From the IMG/VR virus record IMGVR_UViG_3300033142_000336, positions 1-24,663 of that record: a stretch of 24,663 bases of DNA. One strand, written 5' to 3'. This stretch comes from a virus. A model generated the notes under the pieces. It had not been told where the DNA came from. It did no database searches and was given only the letters and a program-made list of their open reading frames with translations. The position numbers and the translations under genes are program-made. Shown in pieces: positions 16,687 to 22,779 of the stretch; position 1 is the stretch's first letter, and the number at the start of each line of letters is the position of its first letter.

Positions 16687-16789
16687 CTACATCAAACAAT
16701 AGTTTGCTAACAAGCCAATTCCATTTGCATTGAAACTTACACCATACACCCTGCATCCATAGTCCAATTTTTACAAATAATTTTCCCAT
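16634..16789 (-). CDS. Small Trp/Cys-rich protein, possibly frameshifted at its end
   Basis: 51 residues from ATG at 16787-16789: an amphipathic, aromatic helix (LFVKIGLWMQGVWCKFQCKW) then LVSKLLFDVEACPNKLCKGN. Four cysteines in CxxxC and CxxxxC spacing suggest metal binding, or membrane association of the N-terminal helix. One base separates it from the upstream stop. The final residues (REALWM) look like an artefact: the overlapping frame at 16588-16686 carries a more convincing end with another CGC pair. Function unknown. Confidence 0.55.
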   Translation of the reverse strand: MGKLFVKIGLWMQGVWCKFQCKWNWLVSKLLFDVEACPNKLCKGNREALWM

Positions 16790-16790
16790 A

Positions 16791-17000
16791 TTACTTTTTA
16801 ATTAATTTACTTAAATGTCCTTTCACACTATTTGGGTAATGTTTTTCATACTTCATTGAGTGGTCACCGCCATATGCGTGTCCGTAATCTTTTTTTGACA
16901 TAGCTTTTGACTCATCTCTACGATCCTTGAAAGATTGTTTTTTCTTTCCGTTTTTTGCTCCTAGTGACTCATCAAGTCTGTCGTTATATCCTTGTGCCAT
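16791..17000 (-). CDS. Small basic conserved phage protein
   Basis: 69 residues, hydrophilic, Lys/Asp/Glu-rich: MAQGYNDRLDESLGAKNGKK, then QSFKDRRDESKAMSKK and a His/Tyr-rich stretch. The LDESLG...QSFKDRRDES phrase is one I recognise from uncharacterised proteins of marine phages. It is the first gene after the TATATTTG box at 17022-17029. Possibly a minor virion or DNA-associated protein; no known domain. Confidence 0.65.
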   Translation of the reverse strand: MAQGYNDRLDESLGAKNGKKKQSFKDRRDESKAMSKKDYGHAYGGDHSMKYEKHYPNSVKGHLSKLIKK

Positions 17001-17021
17001 AATTAATGTTTTTATATTTTA

Positions 17022-17029
17022 CAAATATA
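17022..17029 (-). promoter_or_regulatory. Promoter -7 box TATATTTG
   Basis: The minus strand reads TATATTTG in the 29-base gap after the 96-residue gene, directly past its stop codon. Transcription would start around 17014 and serve the small genes and lysis cassette to the left. No TTG is apparent at -33, which would fall inside the coding sequence. Confidence 0.45.
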
Positions 17030-17320
17030 CTAATATTTTCCTCTTCTATTTTTAGGACTAGACTTAGTAGAACCTCCCTTACCTGCCCATAAATTTTTAC
17101 ATGCCCAATAGCGAGCTGTTAGTTTTGATTTTGCTGTTCCACACTTGTGACGTGCCTTGAAGCTCTTTCTTGCAGCTGCCGAATAATTATGTCCATATCC
17201 TTTTGCTCCAAAGTGAATAAGTTTTTCTCTTCCTCCTTCGCAGGCTTTGACCATGCGTTTTTTACCTGCTCTATCAGATGGTCTAGGTTTGTTACAAGGC
17301 ATGTTTTTTTTATTCGCCAT
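17030..17320 (-). CDS. Cys-containing basic conserved protein
   Basis: 96 residues, strongly basic, with five Cys. The core GREKLIHFGAKGYGHNYSAA (29-48), then ARKSFKARHKCG and KLTARYWACKNLWAGKGG, is a conserved pattern (RKSFxARHxC...KxxARYWxCKxLW) found in small proteins of phages and some large DNA viruses. Cys/His spacing is compatible with a zinc fold. Virion or nucleoid association is plausible; function unknown. It starts close after the upstream gene. Confidence 0.7.
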   Translation of the reverse strand: MANKKNMPCNKPRPSDRAGKKRMVKACEGGREKLIHFGAKGYGHNYSAAARKSFKARHKCGTAKSKLTARYWACKNLWAGKGGSTKSSPKNRRGKY

Positions 17321-17324
17321 ATCA

Positions 17325-17579
17325 TTATCTTTTTGTAAATCTTTTTGTTACTCTTCCTGCCTTAGTGTTTGCCACTACAGTTTTTCCTTTTCGACCTGCT
17401 GCTTTTTTCTTTCGAGCTGTTTTTGCTCTTTGTGCTTTAGTCATAGATTTAGCTTTAGCTAACGGCAAACATCTGTCAGGGTTCTTTTTGTTTTTGCTTG
17501 TTCCACAAGCTCCCTTAATAGAACCATCAAGCCCTATACGAACCCACTTTTCATCTCGCCATTTTTTAAGCTCACCCAT
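17325..17579 (-). CDS. Basic phage protein, DUF6321-like
   Basis: 84 residues. KWRDEKWVRIGLDGSIKGAC (6-25), then GTSKNKKNPDRCLPLAKAKS and a Lys/Arg-rich helix with TKAQRAKTARKKKAAGRKGK match my memory of DUF6321, a small family of marine phage proteins (W[VI]RI..DG.I.G.CGTSK..KNPDRCLP.AKA..). Two Cys sit in the conserved core. The basic tail suggests DNA binding or packaging. Start overlaps the previous stop by TAATG. Confidence 0.72.
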   Translation of the reverse strand: MGELKKWRDEKWVRIGLDGSIKGACGTSKNKKNPDRCLPLAKAKSMTKAQRAKTARKKKAAGRKGKTVVANTKAGRVTKRFTKR

Positions 17580-17740
17580 TAATAACCGCTTTCCGTCATT
17601 TTAGTATTAGGGTTATTCTTCATAGAACCGCCCATAGTTTTTGCAAATGTGTGTGCTTGAGCTTTTCCTACTGCATTGTAGGGAAAACTTTTCTTCATTG
17701 ATTTGCCCGTGTTTGGGCAGCTATAACTTACTGTTGGCAT
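17579..17740 (-). CDS. Small conserved protein, 53 residues
   Basis: ATG at 17738-17740 gives MPTVSYSCPNTGKSMKKSFP then YNAVGKAQAHTFAKTMGG and a GSMKNNPNTKMTESGY end. The YNAVGKAQAxxFAKxMGG stretch is the conserved-looking part. The single Cys near the start is unpaired. Coupled by TAATG to the next gene. Function unknown. Confidence 0.6.
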   Translation of the reverse strand: MPTVSYSCPNTGKSMKKSFPYNAVGKAQAHTFAKTMGGSMKNNPNTKMTESGY

Positions 17741-17746
17741 AATTAT

Positions 17747-17890
17747 TTATTTTTTTTTAATAAACTTTGCTTTTGGGTCTGCAGCAGTAATCTCCGGATT
17801 ATTATCAATTCCGTGTATTACGCTTTGCATACCTAAATTTCCTTTTCCGTTTTTACTTCTAGGACGATTACCTTTGGCTAGTTTACTCAT
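17747..17890 (-). CDS. Small basic protein, 47 residues
   Basis: ATG at 17888-17890 gives MSKLAKGNRPRSKNGKGNLG, then MQSVIHGIDNNPEITAADPK and AKFIKKK. It overlaps the preceding stop by TAATG and stops seven bases before the next start. Basic and Gly/Asn-rich, with no recognised domain. Confidence 0.6.
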   Translation of the reverse strand: MSKLAKGNRPRSKNGKGNLGMQSVIHGIDNNPEITAADPKAKFIKKK

Positions 17891-18051
17891 TACTTTTTCT
17901 TTTTAGCGCCCTTAGCGTAATTAGGGTCTTTACAATATTTACTTGCTGCCATATTCGCATACGCTGACGGATATGTGTCAAAGGTTCTTTTTGCCCAAGC
18001 TATGCCCGCAGGGCAAATTTTATTTCCTTTAGTTCTGCCTTTTTTTGCCAT
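17890..18051 (-). CDS. Small basic protein with CP...SAYAN...YCK motif, 53 residues
   Basis: ATG at 18049-18051 gives MAKKGRTKGNKICPAGIAWA, KRTFDTYPSAYANMAASKYC, KDPNYAKGAKKKK. The pattern KICP.G.AWAKR.F..YPSAYANM.ASKYCKDPNYAK is one I recognise from short proteins repeated in many marine phage genomes, often beside virion genes. Two Cys and a helical core flanked by basic tails. It may be virion-associated; unproven. Confidence 0.65.
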   Translation of the reverse strand: MAKKGRTKGNKICPAGIAWAKRTFDTYPSAYANMAASKYCKDPNYAKGAKKKK

Positions 18052-18053
18052 AA

Positions 18054-18806
18054 TTAAAACGTTGTTGTTTCAAACACAAGAACTAGCTCAACTTCATGGT
18101 TGGTAGTTGGTATTGCTCCACCAACTTCTACACCTGAAATATTAATAATATCGCCTTTAGAAAATTGTATCTGCGTGCTAGAATCTTTATATGGAAATGT
18201 TCCGTTGTCAGAATCAGTCAAATCTAATCCTGTTATTTTAGTTGGTGTTCCATAACTAGCCGTATCAACTGTGTCTAATTGCTGAGATAGCATTGGATAA
18301 ACAAAAACTTCCCACGAAACTCCCGTAGGGATTCCTGCAACAGGGGTATCAGATATCCATTTTGTTGAAGCTGCAATTAATTTACAGTCAACAGGTAAAG
18401 ATAAAACTGATGAATGATCAGAAGCAGGTGAAGAACTTAATCCAAATTCTGCAGTATCTCCAAATATTCCAGGGTCACCACCAAACATATTTTGGAATGT
18501 GGCTGTAACAAAAAACACAGAACCTCTTTTTGTATCTATTTGAACTGCATTTGGTGTTCCTGGCGATAAATCTGTCAAGACAATATTGTCTCCTGCAACA
18601 AGAGTTACTTTATCTAGCCCTCCATTATTATCTGTTAATGCAACTGCATAATCAGATACATTGCTTACGTTTCCTGTCAGGTCGTATCTAAAGCCTACTT
18701 TTTCTGGTTCAATTTGAACGTTTTCTACGCCTGTGTATCCTACAATATAATCAACTTGAGATTGATCTGTTTTTAATGTAAACTCTGAAAATTTTTTATT
18801 TGCCAT
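18054..18806 (-). CDS. Tail fibre or baseplate-associated protein
   Basis: 250 residues. The N-terminus KFSEFTLKTDQSQVDYIVGY (5-24), followed by NVQIEPEKV, is an attachment leader seen on phage fibre proteins and related to the start of the 1072-residue fibre (SPIEGADYLIGTA). Residues 30-95 are a Gly/Asn beta shaft. From about 95 a beta-sandwich domain follows (GSVFFVTATFQNMFGG... CKLIAASTKWISDTPVAG... GDIINISGVEVGG... VELVLVFETTTF), like a receptor-binding tip. It sits alone among the small basic genes, away from the other fibres. Confidence 0.7.
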   Translation of the reverse strand: MANKKFSEFTLKTDQSQVDYIVGYTGVENVQIEPEKVGFRYDLTGNVSNVSDYAVALTDNNGGLDKVTLVAGDNIVLTDLSPGTPNAVQIDTKRGSVFFVTATFQNMFGGDPGIFGDTAEFGLSSSPASDHSSVLSLPVDCKLIAASTKWISDTPVAGIPTGVSWEVFVYPMLSQQLDTVDTASYGTPTKITGLDLTDSDNGTFPYKDSSTQIQFSKGDIINISGVEVGGAIPTTNHEVELVLVFETTTF

Positions 18807-18823
18807 TTTTTAATTATTTTATT

Positions 18824-18982
18824 TTAAGGACATAATTGAGGAATCATTCTACTATCTCCAATTACTGTTTCTTGTTCGCAAAACTCATCTAACTCTGTTA
18901 TAATAAAACAGATTTCAGGAATATCTTCATTTCTTTTATCCTGAAAAGGTATTCCGTTTCCTATGGCTGCACCTAGTCCCAT
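18824..18982 (-). CDS. Small acidic protein, 52 residues
   Basis: ATG at 18980-18982 gives MGLGAAIGNGIPFQDKRNED, then IPEICFIITELDEFCEQETV and IGDSRMIPQLCP. Unlike its neighbours it is acidic. The Gly-rich start (GLGAAIGNGIPF) and three Cys are its main marks. TAATG overlap with the upstream gene supports translation. Function unknown. Confidence 0.55.
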   Translation of the reverse strand: MGLGAAIGNGIPFQDKRNEDIPEICFIITELDEFCEQETVIGDSRMIPQLCP

Positions 18983-19206
18983 TATTGATTATGTTTTGGT
19001 TTCATTGGTTTTCCTGCTTCTTGTCTAGCCATTTTATCTGCAATAACCTCAATTGACCTGTTTTTTATAGATATAGAGTCGTTTCTTCTGTCAAGATTTT
19101 CAGGCATACTTGAAGAGTAAGACTTTTTTTTAAAGTTTTCTAATTGCCTATTAGCTTCTAAACATCTTTTTTTCGCCTTAGCATCTTTTATTTTTTCGCA
19201 CGCCAT
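18982..19206 (-). CDS. Small basic helical protein
   Basis: 74 residues, MACEKIKDAKAKKRCLEANR onward, with a helix carrying two Cys, a Ser-rich linker and a DKMARQEAGKPMKPKHN end. Four-base spacing from the upstream gene and TAATG coupling to the next. No recognised domain. Confidence 0.6.
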   Translation of the reverse strand: MACEKIKDAKAKKRCLEANRQLENFKKKSYSSSMPENLDRRNDSISIKNRSIEVIADKMARQEAGKPMKPKHNQ

Positions 19207-19210
19207 AATA

Positions 19211-19525
19211 TTATTTTTTTTTAGTGTTACCTTTATTTTTTCTTCCTTTTCCTTTTTTACCTCTTGCTCTTTTATCTCCTGGTGTATTACTTTTGCTTCC
19301 TCTGTTTTTCTTTTCAGATTCTAAAACATATCGACCACCTTTTCTTCTTGATACATCTAGGCCGTCATAGTTTCCATAAGTTCCAAATCTTCTGTTTTCA
19401 CGATTATCTCTAACTCTTTGTCTAATAGAAGACTTTTTTTTATTATATTTTTTTTGATAAGCCCTATGCTTTTTTCTAGCTTCAGGATTATCTCTGTAAT
19501 ATTTTGCTGTTCTGCCAAGGGCCAT
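19211..19525 (-). CDS. Very basic conserved protein with DGLDVSR / RGSKSNTPGDKRARGK motif
   Basis: 104 residues from ATG at 19523-19525, in the same ATGGC context as the neighbouring small genes. An in-frame ATG ten codons earlier (19555) would place the start upstream of the predicted transcription start, so I prefer the shorter form. TAKYYRDNPEARKKHRAYQK is a Lys/Arg helix, then NRRFGTYGNYDGLDVSRRKG and NRGSKSNTPGDKRARGK. I recognise the pattern from many marine phages, where it is uncharacterised. The YGNxDGLDxSxxxGG stretch faintly resembles an HNH-like loop, but the histidines needed for catalysis are missing. DNA binding is the safest guess. Confidence 0.65.
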   Translation of the reverse strand: MALGRTAKYYRDNPEARKKHRAYQKKYNKKKSSIRQRVRDNRENRRFGTYGNYDGLDVSRRKGGRYVLESEKKNRGSKSNTPGDKRARGKKGKGRKNKGNTKKK

Positions 19526-19536
19526 AATAAAAAAGT

Positions 19537-19552
19537 TATCTTTGCAAAGATA
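19537..19552. promoter_or_regulatory. Overlapping divergent promoters in a perfect palindrome
   Basis: TATCTTTGCAAAGATA is a 16-base perfect palindrome made of two back-to-back TATCTTTG boxes. 19537-19544 reads rightward, toward the regulator candidate at 19566. 19545-19552 reads leftward, toward the gene starting at 19525. Both boxes match the Bacteroidota -7 consensus TAnnTTTG exactly. Polymerase could occupy only one direction at a time. The symmetry also makes it a possible dimer-binding operator. Confidence 0.6.
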
Positions 19553-19565
19553 CAAATTTAATTAA

Positions 19566-20033
19566 ATGAAAATTCGAAGAAAGATTCGCAGGATATACGA
19601 ACGCTACCAACCAAAAAATGATTACTTAAAATATTGGAAAGTAATTAAACAATGGGCTAAAGTCAAATACGATGTAAGTACTGCTGATATTGAAATGATG
19701 ATGTTCTTATACAGCGAAGGGTTATTTACTCAAAAACAATTTGAAGAGTATAATGAAATCATGTCGTGGGATAAAAACCGATTTCACAATTTACTAAAAG
19801 ATAAATGGATTATAGTTTGGCGTAAACGCAAAGGCCGTGAGGCAACGTTGTACGAACTTGGCTTTAGGGGTAAGCGCTTATGCGCTTCGATTTATAAAAA
19901 ATTGAATATGGAGGAAACTGTATCAGAAGATAGAAGACGAAATCCTATATTTGAACCGAACGCAACTTACTCTCACAAAGTATATCGTAAGATAATTAAG
20001 AAAATGAATCAGGAAATAAAAAAGAAACTATAG
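19566..20033 (+). CDS. Winged-helix DNA-binding protein candidate
   Basis: 155 residues, the only rightward gene within the leftward block. Residues about 38-110 read like a MarR-type winged helix: helices VSTADIEMMMFLYSEGLF and TQKQFEEYNEIM, a recognition-type segment SWDKNRFHNLLKDKWI, then a wing VWRKRKGREATLYELGFRGK. Both ends are strongly basic (MKIRRKIRRIYERYQ; KIIKKMNQEIKKKL). It starts about 14 bases after the palindromic double promoter, so autoregulation and control of the divergent leftward genes are natural guesses. Its 3' end overlaps the groES end by 6 bases, tail to tail. Regulator identity is inferred from fold pattern only. Confidence 0.7.
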   Translation: MKIRRKIRRIYERYQPKNDYLKYWKVIKQWAKVKYDVSTADIEMMMFLYSEGLFTQKQFEEYNEIMSWDKNRFHNLLKDKWIIVWRKRKGREATLYELGFRGKRLCASIYKKLNMEETVSEDRRRNPIFEPNATYSHKVYRKIIKKMNQEIKKKL

Positions 20034-20333
20034 TACAACTACAATATCTCTTTCTGAAATAATTGTAACTACCTCTTCTTCCAACATCATTCTGTGTCCT
20101 GCATTTTTATCGTAATAAATTATATCTCCTTCTTTCACAACGCTAACTTCAGTCCCTGGGATTTTTATCAAACCTTTTTTGTATCTTAGTAGATTGCTGT
20201 CGTCTGACGTTAGTAAAATACCTGACTCAGTTTTTTGCTGTTCTTTTATTTCTGTAATTACAATATACTTACCTACCGCTTTCATTTTCTTTTTTTTTAA
20301 AATCTCTATGCCCTCGTTAATCCAATGGTTCAT
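20028..20333 (-). CDS. groES: Co-chaperonin GroES (Cpn10)
   Basis: 101 residues. After a 16-residue lead, MKAVGKYIVITEIKEQQKTE corresponds to the GroES start. The mobile loop that docks onto GroEL is seen as KTESGILLTSDD (34-45; compare E. coli KSAGGIVLTG). KEGDIIYYDKNAG (68-79) and a terminal VVTIISERDIVVVL (88-101) complete the barrel. The start at 20333 overlaps the groEL stop by ATGA, favouring the longer form by coupling; M17 is a possible alternative giving 85 residues. It caps the GroEL folding chamber. Bacterial operons normally have groES first; here the order is reversed. Divergence from host GroES is large. Confidence 0.88.
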   Translation of the reverse strand: MNHWINEGIEILKKKKMKAVGKYIVITEIKEQQKTESGILLTSDDSNLLRYKKGLIKIPGTEVSVVKEGDIIYYDKNAGHRMMLEEEVVTIISERDIVVVL

Positions 20334-21901
20334 TTTCTTTTCATTGTTACAATTGCATTTGTACTTAATATTGTAGTTGCTACACTTACTGCATTTTTCA
20401 ATGCGTTTTTCGTAACCTTCGCAGGGTCAATTACACCCATTTTGTACATATCGCCAAATTTTTTGTTCTTAACATCATATCCTTCTGTGTAAGGAACACC
20501 TGCACATTGGCAAATTTTATCTCTTATCTCTTTTATGTTATCGCCTGCGTTGGTTAGTATTTGTTCTAGTGGCGCACATAAAGCTCCATACAATATATCG
20601 GCTGCATCTCCATCGCCTAGTTGTTCTCCACATCTAAGTAGCGCTACACCTCCACCTGGAAGGATGCCTTCTTCAATTGCTGACTTTACTGCGCAAACCG
20701 CATCTTCGACACGATCATACTTTTCTTTCTGCTCAATATCTGAGTTAGCCCCAACATAAATTACTCCTACTGCTCCGGAAAGTAATGCGATTCTTTCTGA
20801 AATAAAATCTCTATCCTTTTTCTCTTTACTATTTTCTTTCTGAACCTTAAGCTCTTCTATTCTATTTCTTGCTTCTTTACTGCTTTCTTCGTTATTAATT
20901 ATAACTGTAGTATCTTTTCCTACAATAATTTTATCAGCATGTCCCAAATCTTGCATTGTCAACATACCGATATTGTCACCCTGAGATTCACTAAAGTATT
21001 TTGCGCCTATCGCTAAAGCTATATCAGACATTAGTTCATTAGTCTTGTATCCAAAAGATGGTGGTATAATATTGCAGAGCTTCAAATTATTCTGAACAAC
21101 ATTTGCCGCCAAAGTGTTTGTGACGTTTTGTGCGCAGTTTCCTATAATCAAAAGCTTCTTGTTGTTATTGATTATTGGTTTTAATATATTCTCGATTTGC
21201 AAAATGTTTGTAATCTCCATGTCTGTCATTAAAACATACACGTCATCTAAAACACATTCATCGTTTCTATGGTTATTAATAAATAACTTTGAACTGTATC
21301 CTCTATCAATCTTGATTCCCTTAGTTACTTCGTAGTAAGTACTTTCTGTTTTACTATTCTCAACTGTAAGTATTCCGTCTTTACCTAATTCTTTATAAGC
21401 ATCTGAAATCATTTTCCCAAGTACTGGGTCGTTGTTTGCAGAAATGGTAGCTACGTCACGCAAAGTTTTCCCCGTAACTTTTTTCGAAGACTTTGATAAA
21501 CTCTTAATTACACCCTCAGTCAAACTATGAATATCACGAACTAATTGTGTGGTATTAACCTCAGGGTTTCTTTGAATCAATCGCATACCCTCTTTGACAA
21601 TAGCTTCAGTAAGTACGATTGCTGTAGTTGTTCCGTCACCTGCTGAGGTTGCAGTTCTATCAGCTGCTTCTTTCATCATGCGAATAGCTAAGTTCTCTAC
21701 TGCATCTTCAAGGTCAATAGATTTTGCTACAGTCACTCCGTCTTTTGTAACTGTAATTCCTGCTGTATGATTTTGTGATTCAATAAGTACTGTTTTACCT
21801 AGCGGCCCTAATGTACTCTTAACGGCTTTGGATATTTTAGTTATGCCGTTTAATAACTTGTCTCTCCCTTCCTGATCGAAAGATAGCTCTTTTGGATTCA
21901 T
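20330..21901 (-). CDS. groEL: Chaperonin GroEL (Cpn60)
   Basis: 523 residues, complete, an ATP-driven folding chamber. Nucleotide-site motifs are intact: STLGPLGKTV (29-38), TKDGVTVAK (52-60), AGDGTTTA (87-94), D400 in RVEDAV (the equivalent of catalytic D398 of E. coli) and PGGGVALLR (415-423). The apical domain (about 190-370) keeps the GroES/substrate-binding helices (ITNILQIENILKPIINNN and the following CAQNVTNTLAANVV). The C-terminus stops at VTMKRK, without the Gly-Gly-Met tail of the E. coli protein. First gene of a two-gene operon with groES; TATATTTG box at 21925-21932 with CGACAT repeats just upstream. No SD sequence. It likely assists folding of phage capsid or fibre proteins. Confidence 0.95.
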   Translation of the reverse strand: MNPKELSFDQEGRDKLLNGITKISKAVKSTLGPLGKTVLIESQNHTAGITVTKDGVTVAKSIDLEDAVENLAIRMMKEAADRTATSAGDGTTTAIVLTEAIVKEGMRLIQRNPEVNTTQLVRDIHSLTEGVIKSLSKSSKKVTGKTLRDVATISANNDPVLGKMISDAYKELGKDGILTVENSKTESTYYEVTKGIKIDRGYSSKLFINNHRNDECVLDDVYVLMTDMEITNILQIENILKPIINNNKKLLIIGNCAQNVTNTLAANVVQNNLKLCNIIPPSFGYKTNELMSDIALAIGAKYFSESQGDNIGMLTMQDLGHADKIIVGKDTTVIINNEESSKEARNRIEELKVQKENSKEKKDRDFISERIALLSGAVGVIYVGANSDIEQKEKYDRVEDAVCAVKSAIEEGILPGGGVALLRCGEQLGDGDAADILYGALCAPLEQILTNAGDNIKEIRDKICQCAGVPYTEGYDVKNKKFGDMYKMGVIDPAKVTKNALKNAVSVATTILSTNAIVTMKRK

Positions 21902-21924
21902 ATTGTAATTAATTAGATTTAATG

Positions 21925-21932
21925 CAAATATA
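21925..21932 (-). promoter_or_regulatory. groEL promoter -7 box TATATTTG
   Basis: The minus strand reads TATATTTG 23 bases before the groEL ATG. In place of a TTG -33 element, the two minus-strand CGACAT copies (21948-21960) lie 15-28 bases upstream, where an activator would bind. Confidence 0.55.
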
Positions 21933-21947
21933 CAAAAAAATTAACAC

Positions 21948-22137
21948 ATGTCGCATGTCGATTTTATTTTTCTATATATATATATATATTTATATAGTAG
22001 TATTATTTTTTATTTCCCTGTATAATTAGTAAAAAAACCGACATAATCGACATAAATTATATATTTATATTGAAAATCAGTAAGTTACACCAAAAAAAAA
22101 CGACACAAACTCGACATAGCTCGACATATGACGACAT
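21948..22137. repeat. CGACAT repeat cluster
   Basis: CGACAT occurs on the minus strand at 21948-21953 and 21955-21960, and on the plus strand at 22039-22044, 22048-22053, 22112-22117, 22122-22127 and 22132-22137, with a CGACAC variant at 22101-22106. The last three are spaced exactly 10 bases apart and the variant 11 bases before them, so they lie on one face of the helix. The two halves point inward across the AT tract. Confidence 0.75.
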
Positions 22138-22138
22138 A

Positions 22139-22171
22139 AAAAAGGGGTCGATGTATATCAAACCCCTTTTT
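22139..22171 (-). terminator. Rho-independent, potentially bidirectional terminator
   Basis: A 10-base perfect stem AAAAAGGGGT / ACCCCTTTTT (22139-22148 with 22162-22171) and a 13-base loop. On the minus strand it lies just downstream of the 68-residue gene and yields a U-run, so it would end that transcript before the groEL promoter. A-tract symmetry allows function in the other direction too. Confidence 0.7.
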
Positions 22172-22204
22172 CTGAGAAACACAATCTAATTGTTGGGAAG
22201 AAAG

Positions 22205-22411
22205 TTACCTGTAAATACTGTAAAAATCTTTTTTAGCTTCTGCTAATTCGATTCCTTCTGCAATCATACTAATCTTCTTAGCACGATCTTTAGCTTTTTT
22301 AAAGCTAGCTAATTTTTTAATGCCCATTTCATAATATTGACCATGACCATCTAGCTCATGTTTATTTCTTGAGGACATATATTCTTTCATGATAGGCTTT
22401 TTCATTTTCAT
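22205..22411 (-). CDS. Small basic helical protein
   Basis: 68 residues, MKMKKPIMKEYMSSRNKHEL, then DGHGQYYEMGIKKLASFKKA and KDRAKKISMIAEGIELAEAK. Mostly charged helix, no recognised domain. One base separates it from the upstream stop (TAAGATG); a terminator follows. Last gene of a two-gene unit. Confidence 0.6.
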   Translation of the reverse strand: MKMKKPIMKEYMSSRNKHELDGHGQYYEMGIKKLASFKKAKDRAKKISMIAEGIELAEAKKDFYSIYR

Positions 22412-22412
22412 C

Positions 22413-22559
22413 TTATTGCCATTTAAAGTTTAAACTAATTATTCCTAGATAAATTCTTAATTCATCATATTCGTAACTTTCATCTTTGCCGAAGTAACTC
22501 CAGCCAAAAGCGATACCAACAGGTATCCTGTTTTCTATTTCTAATTCCCATGTTTCCAT
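22413..22559 (-). CDS. Small conserved beta-rich phage protein, 48 residues
   Basis: ATG at 22557-22559 gives METWELEIENRIPVGIAFGW, then SYFGKDESYEYDELRIYLGI and ISLNFKWQ. The pattern (E-[LF]-E...P.G..FG[WF].Y...[ED]ESYEY.EL.IYLG..SL.FKW) is one I recognise among short proteins of Bacteroidota phages and prophages; function unknown. A TATATTTG box lies only 5 bases before the ATG, so the mRNA may be almost leaderless. Confidence 0.65.
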   Translation of the reverse strand: METWELEIENRIPVGIAFGWSYFGKDESYEYDELRIYLGIISLNFKWQ

Positions 22560-22563
22560 ATGT

Positions 22564-22571
22564 CAAATATA
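22564..22571 (-). promoter_or_regulatory. Promoter -7 box TATATTTG
   Basis: The minus strand reads TATATTTG immediately before the 48-residue gene. The predicted start of transcription falls about at the ATG, giving a very short or absent leader. No TTG at -33 seen. Confidence 0.4.
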
Positions 22572-22710
22572 CAAAATATATATTAGATATACATAAGCTC
22601 TGGGTAATGATATGATATACGCTGATCATCGCTCGTGGAAAGTCAACTTTTTTTCGATAGGGGGGATACTTCAAGAACCAATTTTTTTGCTCTGATTTTT
22701 TTGGCTTTTT

Positions 22711-22779
22711 ACCTACACCCCACACCCCCACACCCCCACACCACCACCACCCCACACCCACACCACGCCAAACGCCCCC
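22711..22779 (-). repeat. G/T-rich low-complexity tract on minus strand (G-quadruplex prone)
   Basis: The minus strand carries six runs of three to five G separated mainly by TGT or TGGT. Three G4-G5 runs are 3 bases apart; the next is 12 bases away, so a four-tetrad quadruplex would need one long loop. The plus strand could form an i-motif. Confidence 0.55.

Larger units (their letters stand above)
21902..22204. other. Non-coding control region between groEL and the 68-residue gene
   Basis: No credible gene. From left to right: the groEL promoter box (21925-21932); two CGACAT copies on the minus strand (21948-21960); an AT tract including (TA)n at about 21973-21989; two CGACAT copies on the plus strand (22039-22053); an imperfect palindrome around TGAAAATCAGTAAGTTA; four more CGACA copies (22101-22137); and a terminator (22139-22171). 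The concentration of signals suggests a regulatory or origin role. Confidence 0.6.

Noticed and set aside
17119-17325. 68-residue minus-strand frame overlapping the Cys-rich 96-residue gene
   Set aside because: Out-of-frame shadow; the 96-residue frame carries the conserved RKSFxARHxC pattern.
21961-22000. TA-repeat tract as a promoter or mobile-element end
   Set aside because: Simple AT low complexity without a -7 box or flanking duplications; treated as part of the control region.
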